DNA of 7,992 bases from JAVBKE01 sp031554215 (GCA_031554215.1 JAVBKF010000202.1:1-7992); one strand, 5' to 3'; numbered from the stretch's first letter, positions 1-7,367 are shown. The notes: generated from the letters alone by a model not told the origin. Numbers and translations are program-made.

Positions 1-342
1 AGATCTACTTACCTCGGAGGTTATTGTGGACACTCCACCAATGGAGCTCCCTATGTATAGCCCAATTTCATTCCGATTAGGATAGTCAAGTAAAATATTT
101 GAGTCCTCAATCGCCTCTTTGCTGGCGATGTAGGCTAACTGAGCACACCTGTCCATATATCTTTTATCCTTTGTACTCAGTTGATCAAAAATAGTATCAC
201 TTACCTTTCCAACAAAGTTTACACCATCAATATCGGATTTTTCAAAATTCACTTCTTTTTTTTCAATACTATTCCAAGCTTGCGATGCACTTAAACCTAT
301 TGGTGAAACCATGCCAATACCCGTAATCACAACTCTTTTCAT
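1..342 (-). CDS. beta-ketoacyl-ACP synthase (FabF/KAS II-like), N-terminal part, runs off left edge
   Basis: This enzyme class condenses an acyl thioester with malonyl-ACP by decarboxylative Claisen condensation in fatty acid or type II polyketide synthesis, in the cytosol. The 114 visible residues begin with MKRVVITGIGMVSPIG, the hallmark N-terminus of the FabF/KAS II family. They continue with a helix (MDRCAQLAYIASKEAIEDS) matching the family's MDRFTQYA-type segment, and then YIGSSIGGVSTI, matching the IGSGIGG stretch. The reading frame is open to base 1. The catalytic Cys and two His of a roughly 410-residue KAS lie outside the window, so activity or a chain-length-factor role cannot be judged. 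The start at 342 is supported by a strong GAGGTGA ribosome binding site 5 nt upstream (348-354). The gene sits 52 nt after the permease with no hairpin between them, so it is probably the next gene of the same operon and a dedicated copy rather than the housekeeping fabF (inference). Confidence 0.9.
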   Translation of the reverse strand, partial: MKRVVITGIGMVSPIGLSASQAWNSIEKKEVNFEKSDIDGVNFVGKVSDTIFDQLSTKDKRYMDRCAQLAYIASKEAIEDSNILLDYPNRNEIGLYIGSSIGGVSTITSEVSRS

Positions 343-347
343 CAAAA

Positions 348-354
348 TCACCTC
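348..354 (-). promoter_or_regulatory. ribosome binding site of the KAS gene
   Basis: GAGGTGA on the minus strand lies 5 nt upstream of the ATG at 342-340 and fixes the start of the ketosynthase. No transcription terminator hairpin is seen in the AT-rich 343-394 gap, so read-through from the permease is likely. Confidence 0.75.
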
Positions 355-394
355 AAACAAATATTTTTTTTCTTATTTTCTTTTTTATCATTAT

Positions 395-2482
395 TTAAAA
401 AAACATATAAACAACTAAAACCATTAAATTTGTAATTAATATTAATACAAAATTATCTGTCACTGCAACATAATTTACAAAATTAAACATAATCTTATCA
501 AAAAACAGTCTAACATAAATACTTGCCAAAAAATAAGATAGAATAATAACTAAGAATGCAACTATCCCATTCAATCCTAGGTGCATTTTTGTGATTTCTT
601 TGGTACTAAAACCATTTAGCCCAAGAATAGCAATTGAACGCTCACTGTTTCTGTAAATAAACTCTAATAGAGAATAGAGTAAGGTCACTTCAACAAAAAT
701 TGCTATAAAAATAATTAACGTGATTTGCTTATTGATTACTTTAAGAATATTTTCACCAGATTGTAAAATATCTTCTTTACTTAGACATGTAGTTGTTTCC
801 TCCAATGATGGGTGCTGATTACTACTTACTAAAACTTCAGTGAAAGGAGTGCTTTTGTCAAAAAGTGCCTCAAATTTATGCTCTGAAATGTAAATAGATG
901 ACACTGTTTTAACGTTATTTACCGATTCTATCTTAATTTGGTATTCATGGCCACTAATAATATCCTCTAAAGTTATAATATCACCAGTGCTCACATTATA
1001 CTTTTCAGAAAAAGCACGTGTAATAACAATCTCATCACCTTCCAGCGGAAAGTATAATGACCCCTCGGGAACGACATATACAGATTGGCTGATGCCATTA
1101 TTATCATATAAATTTAACAGCTTTACTGTCTCATCACCTTTTTCTAAACTAGGTAAAGGGGTTTCTCCTAAAAAATACATTTGTGAAAACGATGTCTCAT
1201 TATCTATATCTTCAATATACTGCTCTACAGATACCTTAAGAAGAAAAGAAAAATTTACGAGAAAACCCACTACAAATATCAGTAAGGTAAATATAAGCAT
1301 TTCACGTTTTTTTCTAAGAAATTTCAATAAACGATATTTAAAAACAAAAGAAATATTAATTTTTTTCTTTAAAAAATTTGGAAACAAACTTCGTTGCCTT
1401 TTTTGTTTTTTTTGTTTTGGTAAATATAGTTTCAAGGCAACAAAATTGTTAATCAACATTACTAAAATAAAAGATAAAATCACAGATAAAACCAATAATC
1501 TTCGATCAATATTCATAATAGGATAATTATAAATGTCACCGTTCATTTCCATGATTATTGGAACTCCAAGTAAGCCTACTACTACACCTGAAGCCCATGC
1601 AAAGATTGCAACAAAATTTGTTTCCTTGGCGTAATGAATAAAGATCCGCCACCTTTTGTACCCTAAAAAGCTCAGAATCTTGATATTATTACTTTCACTT
1701 TTGGAGATTTCATAGTGATAAACAATTGATAACATTAGAGCAATGAAAAACATAATCAATGTTACTAATATTGCTAAATCTCTGGGAGCCTTTGCATCTC
1801 CCAAAACTTGTTGAATTCTTGAGTTATTTTCCGAATCTTTTATGGAGACTGGTTGGTACTCTGTTATTATCTCGTCAATGCTCAAGTTGCTAGAGTAGGA
1901 GTAATAAGAAAAACTACTTTCAAAAATTTCATCAAACTTCTCTCTAGAGACAAAGCCAACTCCAAATTTTTTTGAGTTTGCCTGCAAAACCATTTCACTA
2001 TTTTTAGTCGTTATATAATCAGGTGAAATCGCAGTGCCAACAATTGTTAGAGTTTCATCATAGACCTCAATTTCATCTCCTAAATGCAAATTATTCGCTT
2101 CTAGAAAGTTTTTATCCAATAATATCTCATTGCTGTTCTTTAAGTCACTCCCGCTAGTTACTTGATACTTGTTTATATTACTACGGGGTGGAAAAATGCG
2201 TATAGTGTAATCGTTAGCCTTATATTCAGCAAATTCCATTTCTTCTATATCTTTATTGTCTGAAACCAAAGGAGATGCGGACTGAAAGGCACCTCCCTCT
2301 ACATGATGACTGCTGTTGAAATTCTCAACAGATTCTAGAACACTACTTGTACCAATAAAAAAGGAAAGAAAAACAGAGGTTGCAATAAAAAAAATACTGA
2401 ATAAAATACCTAACTTTAAAATATTTCTCTTACTTCTTCTGTAAACTCTTTTGTTCATGACATTCATTCGTCGTTTTACCAT
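395..2482 (-). CDS. ABC transporter permease, FtsX-like, 8 predicted membrane segments
   Basis: This is the membrane subunit that would work with the ATPase encoded immediately upstream, in MacB/LolCE-like fashion, to export or expel a compound or lipid. The 695-residue protein is a duplicated FtsX layout. A first membrane segment lies at about 22-44, followed by an extracellular domain at about 45-234 and three segments (about 235-256, 288-312, 328-352). The second half repeats this: a segment at about 395-416, an extracellular domain at about 417-585, and three segments (about 586-609, 636-661, 674-695). Each half has the FtsX coupling-loop signature: IKILSFLGYKRWRI near 267-280 and IAILGLNGFSTKEI near 617-630. 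The ATG at 2482 overlaps the ATPase stop by 7 nt and has a GGTGA Shine-Dalgarno just upstream; in-frame ATGs at codons 6 and 9 are alternatives. The protein ends directly at the last membrane segment with no cytosolic tail, which is unusual (see findings). Its substrate is unknown; product export or self-resistance is inferred from its neighbours. Confidence 0.88.
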   Translation of the reverse strand: MVKRRMNVMNKRVYRRSKRNILKLGILFSIFFIATSVFLSFFIGTSSVLESVENFNSSHHVEGGAFQSASPLVSDNKDIEEMEFAEYKANDYTIRIFPPRSNINKYQVTSGSDLKNSNEILLDKNFLEANNLHLGDEIEVYDETLTIVGTAISPDYITTKNSEMVLQANSKKFGVGFVSREKFDEIFESSFSYYSYSSNLSIDEIITEYQPVSIKDSENNSRIQQVLGDAKAPRDLAILVTLIMFFIALMLSIVYHYEISKSESNNIKILSFLGYKRWRIFIHYAKETNFVAIFAWASGVVVGLLGVPIIMEMNGDIYNYPIMNIDRRLLVLSVILSFILVMLINNFVALKLYLPKQKKQKRQRSLFPNFLKKKINISFVFKYRLLKFLRKKREMLIFTLLIFVVGFLVNFSFLLKVSVEQYIEDIDNETSFSQMYFLGETPLPSLEKGDETVKLLNLYDNNGISQSVYVVPEGSLYFPLEGDEIVITRAFSEKYNVSTGDIITLEDIISGHEYQIKIESVNNVKTVSSIYISEHKFEALFDKSTPFTEVLVSSNQHPSLEETTTCLSKEDILQSGENILKVINKQITLIIFIAIFVEVTLLYSLLEFIYRNSERSIAILGLNGFSTKEITKMHLGLNGIVAFLVIILSYFLASIYVRLFFDKIMFNFVNYVAVTDNFVLILITNLMVLVVYMFF

Positions 2483-3165
2483 TCTAAGTCACCAGCATTT
2501 TTTATATTAGCATTACTGTAATAATCGGCTATTTCTCCGTCATGGATTTTGACAACACATGTCGAGATATTCATTACTAAAATATTATGAGTAATCAAAA
2601 CAATTGTTTTCTTATACTCTCTTTGTACCATTTGAAGTACTTCGAATACATCTTTAGTTGACTTCCCGTCTAAGGCTCCAGTGGGTTCATCACAAAATAT
2701 TATATCTACATCTTTGTTTAGTGCCCTTAAAATAGCACACTTTTGTTGTTGACCGCCCGAACACTGATTTGGAAATAGATCAATAACATGTCTAATCTTC
2801 CATAAATCAATTAAATGGTTTACTTCTTCTCTAATATTTTGATCCAAACAAATATTTTCATAAAGAGTTAAATCCTCAATCAAGTTATATTCTTGAAAGA
2901 TAAATGCTATTTTTTTTCGACGAAAAAAGCTGACTTCTTCTTCGTTAAAACTTTGAATATCATTTCCATCTACTAAAATTTCACCTGAAGAGATACATTC
3001 TAATCCAGATATGCATTTCAGAAATGTTGTTTTTCCAGAACCAGACGGACCAACAATTGTACAAAAATCACCTTTTTGAATTTCTATATTAATTTCTTTT
3101 AGAGCAACTATTTCATTAGATCTGCCTTCGTAAAAAACCTTAGACAAATTGTTTGTTTTGATCAT
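2476..3165 (-). CDS. ABC transporter ATP-binding protein (MacB/LolD/BceA type)
   Basis: This is the cytosolic ATPase that energises the adjacent FtsX-like permease. All the nucleotide-binding motifs are present in its 229 residues: Walker A GPSGSGKTT (39-47), Q-loop Gln91 in IFQEYNL, a signature motif CSGGQQQK (135-142, Cys in place of the usual Leu of LSGGQ), Walker B IIFCDE (155-160) followed by PTGALD, and the H-loop His193 in ITHN. Length and the PTGALDG D-loop region fit the MacB/LolD/FtsE group, which pairs with FtsX-fold permeases. The start is supported by GGAGAG about 8 nt upstream, in the short 33-nt gap after the methyltransferase. The stop overlaps the permease start (ATGGTAA), which points to translational coupling and equal stoichiometry. 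The family assignment is secure. The substrate, most plausibly the operon's own product, is inferred. Confidence 0.95.
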   Translation of the reverse strand: MIKTNNLSKVFYEGRSNEIVALKEINIEIQKGDFCTIVGPSGSGKTTFLKCISGLECISSGEILVDGNDIQSFNEEEVSFFRRKKIAFIFQEYNLIEDLTLYENICLDQNIREEVNHLIDLWKIRHVIDLFPNQCSGGQQQKCAILRALNKDVDIIFCDEPTGALDGKSTKDVFEVLQMVQREYKKTIVLITHNILVMNISTCVVKIHDGEIADYYSNANIKNAGDLEW

Positions 3166-3198
3166 TTTTAGCTCTCCTATTAATTCTAAATTCTCTAA

Positions 3199-4416
3199 CT
3201 ATTTCTTTGTAATTAAAATAAAGTAAGAATAATACATGCTATCAGCAGGAACAATTTCAGACACTTTAAGATTTGAAAGATTAAGTATTTCTAAAAATTC
3301 ACTCCAATATTCAACACTTTTGAAATCCTTAATGACTCTATTCAATAGCACCTCAGCATAAATCAAACTATTCCCAATATCAAACTTGTATCTATTGACA
3401 AAATTCCAATCCTTGTTATGAATAGAAATTAACTTTTGTTTTTTTTCGAACTCCGGATAATACTGACACACTACTATCTTTCCCTCACTATCTAGAATAG
3501 ACCATAGATTCTTGAAAAGTGCTAATTTTTCTTCATAACTTAAATAAAATAACATGTAACCCATTGTTACCCAATCAAATTTTTCATCAAACATCGTTTT
3601 TGTTATGTCTTCCTTCAAAATGGTCACATTACTAAGACTGTGATACTTCTTTTGAATCTTATGAAAAATGAAGTCTTGCCTTTCGATCCCAATCACATTG
3701 ACATCCTTATTAATTGATAGAATTAGGTCAATATAACTACCATGCCCACAGCCAATATCAAGTACTTTATTTACAGAATTATTTAAAACTAAATTCTTAT
3801 ATTTTTCCTTTGTATATAATTCAAATGCCAATTTACCTAAATCAGTATAAAAGTCTTCAGAACATCTAGGAAGAATCTTTTTACTAAAACTCATATTCTC
3901 TAGTTCAAGAATGTACTGAACAAATATAAAGATGTAGACTATATCGGTACTTTTACTAAGCTTCTCTACTGACTGCTTACGAATTAAATCATTGATATAT
4001 TTATAATCATTAAAAACAACTTGAAGAGATTTCTTAAGGTTTTGTACATCACCTTTTAAAAAATGTGCTTTTTCTAGATCTGAAACTACATATTCTTTAG
4101 AAACTTCCAGAGAACTATTTGCTTTTTTAAGAACGCCTAAATTTAAAGCGAGATTAACAAAGTCATCAAAAATCATTTCATCGTATACTTCAGTGCTTTT
4201 TCCTTCAAATAGGGTATCATTTTTATAAATATTTATTAAGACAACATGTCTCAAAAAGTTTTTTATTTTCGAAAAAATAAGCACTTGAAATAGGGGTGTA
4301 TCTCTTTCTCCGAATATTTCAGATATGCGAGTTATAACATTGATAAGCAGACTAGAACTGTTTTTATTATCTACTACAACTTCCCTTTCTCGTTCAACTA
4401 TTGTTTGATAATTCAT
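3199..4416 (-). CDS. class I SAM-dependent methyltransferase
   Basis: This protein probably methylates O, N or C of a small molecule made by the operon. The 405-residue protein has two parts. Residues 1 to about 195 are helical. They contain a stretch around 85-115 (FVNLALNLGVLKK...LEVSKEYV) resembling the winged-helix dimerisation domain found at the N-terminus of many natural-product O-methyltransferases. Residues about 196-320 form the Rossmann SAM-binding domain: motif I VLDIGCGHG (218-226), the acidic residue ending strand 2 (VIGIER, Glu245), LKEDI (267-271), and DWVTMGYMLFYL (281-292). A C-terminal region of about 85 residues may help bind substrate. The ATG overlaps the stop of the ACP-AONS gene (ATGA, 4 nt). 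No good Shine-Dalgarno is seen upstream, so translation probably depends on coupling. The substrate could be the aminoketone released by the upstream enzyme or an ACP-bound intermediate; the sequence does not decide this. Confidence 0.88.
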   Translation of the reverse strand: MNYQTIVEREREVVVDNKNSSSLLINVITRISEIFGERDTPLFQVLIFSKIKNFLRHVVLINIYKNDTLFEGKSTEVYDEMIFDDFVNLALNLGVLKKANSSLEVSKEYVVSDLEKAHFLKGDVQNLKKSLQVVFNDYKYINDLIRKQSVEKLSKSTDIVYIFIFVQYILELENMSFSKKILPRCSEDFYTDLGKLAFELYTKEKYKNLVLNNSVNKVLDIGCGHGSYIDLILSINKDVNVIGIERQDFIFHKIQKKYHSLSNVTILKEDITKTMFDEKFDWVTMGYMLFYLSYEEKLALFKNLWSILDSEGKIVVCQYYPEFEKKQKLISIHNKDWNFVNRYKFDIGNSLIYAEVLLNRVIKDFKSVEYWSEFLEILNLSNLKVSEIVPADSMYYSYFILITKK

Positions 4417-5873
4417 AGTGCAACCAACGAATTTTCAAGTACTTCAAATGTTTTATCCATATTTTCTTTTGTGTGAGCTGCTGAAATAAAAAACCTTAAT
4501 CTTGCCTCATCTTCTTTTACAGCAGGATATATAATCGGAAGAGCATTAATTCCATTGTCAAATAGATATTTAGCAATATTCAATGCAGTTGAGGAGTTGC
4601 CTGTAATCATTGGTATTATTGGTGTGTTTTTACTCTTTCCAGTATTAATACCTATTTTCTTCATTCCAGCCAAAAAATATTTGGAGTTTTCATGAAGCTT
4701 TTCTACATACTCTGGATGTTTTTCACATATACAAATTGATTCATACGCTGCAGCTGCATTAGAGGGCGTAATTCCAACGCTAAAAATGAAGCCTGGAGAA
4801 TTATATTTTAAATACTCTATAAAATCTTTATTACCAGCAATGTACCCACCACAACTATTTAATGATTTACTCAATGTACCCATTAATATCTCAACATCTC
4901 GCGGGTCTACACCGAAATAATCTGTTACACCTTTTCCGCATTTTCCAATTGTGCCAATCGAATGTGCTTCATCAACCATTAAAATTGCGTCATATTTATT
5001 TTTAATAATAACAAGATCTGGAAGTGGGCAAAGGTCACCATCCATGCTATATACCCCTTCTACAATAATTAGTATTCTATTAAATTTATGACGTAATTTA
5101 CTAAGCTCACTCTCCAAATGTTCTACATCATTATGTTTAAAAGGCTTACGCTTTGCTTTTGAAAGTAGTGCACCCTGAATAATGCTATTATGAGCCAGAG
5201 AATCGTGCAATATTAAATCACCCTCTCCTACAATATTCCCAATTGTGTTTACATTTGTACTATGTCCACCAACTTGAACAATAGCAGAATCAACACCTAA
5301 AAAGGAAGCAATCTTATCTTCTAAAGCTTTGTGCAATTCAATTTCTCCACTCAAAAGTCTACTTCCGGAGACGGAAGTTCCATACCTTTTGATAGCACAG
5401 GTCACAGAATTGGTAATTTCTTCAGATCCATTTGTTCCTAAATAGTTATATGTAGAATAGTTAATTAGTTCCTTATCATCAACACAAATGGTATTAGAAG
5501 CAATTCCTTCCTTCATCTTGAAATATAAAAGATCTTCATGAAGCTCTTTTTGTTTGTTAAATGCAATCACTTCTTCCAATTCAGACATTTTGTTGGAACT
5601 AGATTGAACATTTGTTAATCCAATAAGACTTTTCACTTTGTTGGAGAGTTCTTCCACTGTAATATCGCCGTTTATAGTAGAAAGGCTTTCTAGAATCTTT
5701 GCACTTTTTAATTCAGGATATGTGTTTGATAATTCTTGCAAAAGATCTAACATCATCATAGAATCCAATCCCAAATCATTTTCAATTTTTGAATTCCATA
5801 ATATATCCTTCTTCTCATAACCGGTAATATTTGTCAAGACTTCAATGCAAACAGTTTCAAAAGATTTTTTCAT
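4413..5873 (-). CDS. acyl carrier protein fused to PLP-dependent alpha-oxoamine synthase (AONS/KBL/SPT family)
   Basis: Alpha-oxoamine synthases condense an amino acid with an acyl thioester, lose CO2 and release an alpha-aminoketone. Here the acyl donor is probably held in cis. Residues 1 to about 85 are a carrier domain with the phosphopantetheine site DLGLDSMM (Ser38). A short polar linker (about 88-98) follows, and then a full-length fold-type I aminotransferase domain (about 100-486). In that domain the PLP lysine is Lys336 in GTLSKSLNSCGGY, the cofactor-binding Asp is in DEAHSIG (Asp301), and the PLP-stacking His is in DSLAHNSIIQG (His228). FKHND (245-249) matches the AONS family, as does a C-terminal RLRFFISAAHT segment. 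A clean AAAGGGGA ribosome binding site lies 7 nt before the ATG. This is the first gene of the minus-strand operon and overlaps the methyltransferase by 4 nt. Family knowledge: carrier-fused members such as PigH (prodigiosin) and SxtA (saxitoxin) act in specialised metabolism, whereas BioF and Kbl have no ACP domain. The amino acid and acyl chain used cannot be read from the sequence. Confidence 0.93.
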   Translation of the reverse strand: MKKSFETVCIEVLTNITGYEKKDILWNSKIENDLGLDSMMMLDLLQELSNTYPELKSAKILESLSTINGDITVEELSNKVKSLIGLTNVQSSSNKMSELEEVIAFNKQKELHEDLLYFKMKEGIASNTICVDDKELINYSTYNYLGTNGSEEITNSVTCAIKRYGTSVSGSRLLSGEIELHKALEDKIASFLGVDSAIVQVGGHSTNVNTIGNIVGEGDLILHDSLAHNSIIQGALLSKAKRKPFKHNDVEHLESELSKLRHKFNRILIIVEGVYSMDGDLCPLPDLVIIKNKYDAILMVDEAHSIGTIGKCGKGVTDYFGVDPRDVEILMGTLSKSLNSCGGYIAGNKDFIEYLKYNSPGFIFSVGITPSNAAAAYESICICEKHPEYVEKLHENSKYFLAGMKKIGINTGKSKNTPIIPMITGNSSTALNIAKYLFDNGINALPIIYPAVKEDEARLRFFISAAHTKENMDKTFEVLENSLVAL

Positions 5874-5880
5874 GGTTTTG

Positions 5881-5888
5881 TCCCCTTT
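5881..5888 (-). promoter_or_regulatory. ribosome binding site of the ACP-AONS gene
   Basis: On the minus strand AAAGGGGA precedes the ATG at 5873-5871 by about 7 nt. It supports this start, and the ACP domain has its usual spacing of about 37 residues before the phosphopantetheinyl Ser. Confidence 0.7.
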
Positions 5889-5952
5889 AATAATTTTTCT
5901 TTCGCCTTATATCGTAGAATGAATTATTACATAACTTTCATTTAGGTAGAGT

Positions 5953-5981
5953 GTTATATAATTAATGGAGCGGGCTAACTA
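5953..5981 (-). promoter_or_regulatory. possible sigma-A promoter of the biosynthetic operon
   Basis: On the minus strand TAGTTA (5981-5976) and TATAAC (5958-5953) are separated by 17 nt, about 80 nt before the ACP-AONS start. The -35 box is weak and the surroundings are very AT-rich, so this is only a candidate. The 191-bp gap 5874-6064 holds nothing else that I recognise: no tRNA, no convincing terminator for the metK remnant and no clear operator. Confidence 0.25.
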
Positions 5982-6064
5982 CGAATTAAATTTTATATAG
6001 GAGCCCAGATCAGGAATTGTATTAATGCATATAATGCGACTTGAGCTTATTCTTTAAATTACGA

Positions 6065-7238
6065 TCAAACATATTGTTTAATTTGTTCATGTAACGATGC
6101 CGTAATACTAGTATCTTCCCATGGAAGCGCAACATCTGTGCATCCAAAGTGGCCGTACGCTGCAATTTGCCTGTAAATTGATTTACGCAAGTCAAGCATT
6201 TTGATGATATCTGCTGACCAGCAAAGACTCAGCAACTATTCCAGTTCCAAATGTATCGATGGCTATGGATACTGATCGTTCCCCACCAATAGCATATGCC
6301 AATTGCACTTCCACTTTATCAGCAAGGTCAGCTGCAACAATATTCTTTGCCACATACCGTGCTGCATAAGCAGCTGAGCGGTCTCCTTTTGTTGGATCTT
6401 TCCCCGAAAAGGCACCACCGCCATGGCGCGCATAACCACCATATGTATCGACAATAATTTTTCGGCCAGTGAGTCCCGAGTCACCTTGTGGTCCACCAAT
6501 TACGAAGCGTCCAGTTGGATTAATAAAATATTTTGTAAACTCATCAATGTATTGACTTGGTACTACAGGTTCAATCACGTGCGTTTTCAGATCTCGTTGA
6601 ATTTGCTCCAAGGCTATTTCAGCATCATGTTGTGCTGAAATAACGTTTGTATCAATGCGCACTGGATGATTATTTTCATCATATTCCACAGTAACTTGTG
6701 TTTTGCCATCTGGACGTAAATAGTGAAGTGTTCCATCTTTGCGCACTTCTGTTAGCCGGAGGGATAGTTTATGTGCAAGAGAGATTGGAAGTGGCATGAA
6801 CTCCGCCGTCTCGTTACAAGCAAAATCAAACATTAGCCCCTGATGACCTGCTCCAATTGCTTCGATCTCGGCATCAGACATAACGCCTTCTCTCGCCTCA
6901 AGTGCTTGGTCAACACCCTGTGCGATATCAACAGATTGTTCATCAATTGATGTAAGCACAGCAAAAGTTTCTGAATCAAATCCATATTTTGTTCTGTCAT
7001 AGCCAATTTCCTTCACAGTTTTGCGCACCAATTTTGGAATATCTACATAGGTTTAGGTCGTAATTTCCCCAGTAACAAGCACAAGTCCAGTTGTCACAGT
7101 CGTCTCACACGCTACCCGTGCATTTGCATCTTTTTCAATGATTGCATCCAAAATTGCATCTGAAATTTGATCACAAATCTTATCTGGATGCCCTTCAGTT
7201 ACAATTTCTGAAGTGAATAGTCTCCTTTGTGCAGTCAT
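6065..7238 (-). pseudogene. metK: S-adenosylmethionine synthetase (metK), broken by a nonsense codon and a frameshifting deletion
   Basis: Intact MetK makes SAM from methionine and ATP. The reading starts at the ATG at 7238 (MTAQRRLFTSEIVTEGHPDK), with AAGGAG about 8 nt upstream. The first 61 codons end with GEITT, where a TAA (7053-7055) stands in place of the family's conserved Ser codon. The same frame then continues with TYVDIPKLVRKTVKEIGYD and is clearly MetK as far as DTFGTGIVAESLLV. Near 6210-6225 about ten codons (the FDLRPAG region) are missing and the frame changes. The original frame runs on to a TGA at 6192, while the MetK tail (IIKMLDLRKSIYRQIAAYGHFG, interrupted here only by the rule on length: IIKMLDLRK then SIYRQIAAYGHFG) resumes in another frame and ends at 6065. 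GGGAFSGKD is intact, but the signature GAGDQG reads GAGHQG. Two independent disabling lesions make a functional enzyme very unlikely. GC is visibly higher than in the neighbouring operon. It may be a former cluster-associated or transferred copy; a working metK must exist elsewhere. Confidence 0.93.
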
Positions 7239-7244
7239 CCCTCT

Positions 7245-7253
7245 GTCTCCTTT
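7245..7253 (-). promoter_or_regulatory. ribosome binding site of the metK remnant
   Basis: The minus strand reads AAAGGAG about 8 nt before the ATG at 7238-7236. This decides the start in favour of MTAQRRLF over the longer upstream in-frame extension, whose residues have no MetK resemblance. Confidence 0.65.
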
Positions 7254-7287
7254 GCCAATGTCAGATATATTTTTATTAGACATAGAT

Positions 7288-7316
7288 ATTTTACTATTAT
7301 TATGATGATTTATCAA
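7288..7316 (-). promoter_or_regulatory. sigma-A promoter of the metK remnant
   Basis: On the minus strand TTGATA (7316-7311) and TAAAAT (7293-7288) have an ideal 17-nt spacer. Transcription would begin near 7281, leaving a leader of roughly 40 nt before the metK ATG at 7238. That is too short for the SAM-I (S-box) riboswitch that usually controls metK in Bacillales. The in-frame ATGs upstream of 7238 lie in or near this promoter and are not credible starts. Confidence 0.55.
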
Positions 7317-7367
7317 TTATTTCTATAAATCTTTAAAATTTTATATCAATCTTTGTTATTAATTGTA

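Noticed and set aside
987..1526. Plus-strand ORF of 179 residues
   Set aside because: It lies antisense inside the well-supported permease gene, has no recognisable domain and is an AT-rich shadow frame.
5638..5820. Plus-strand ORF of 60 residues
   Set aside because: It is antisense to the ACP domain of the AONS fusion and has no RBS or family resemblance.
5960..6010. Possible hairpin using GGGCT (5972-5976 region) and AGCCC (about 6002-6006)
   Set aside because: It has only 5 bp of stem with a loop of about 25 nt and no T-tract, so it is not convincing as a terminator or operator.
6263..6638. Two overlapping short ORFs on either strand (6263-6499 minus, 6423-6638 plus)
   Set aside because: Both are alternative frames of the metK remnant, whose own frame is clearly homologous to MetK.
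7239..7316. Upstream in-frame extension of the metK remnant (starting at 7316)
   Set aside because: The extra residues do not resemble MetK and overlap the -10/-35 elements; the RBS-supported ATG is at 7238.
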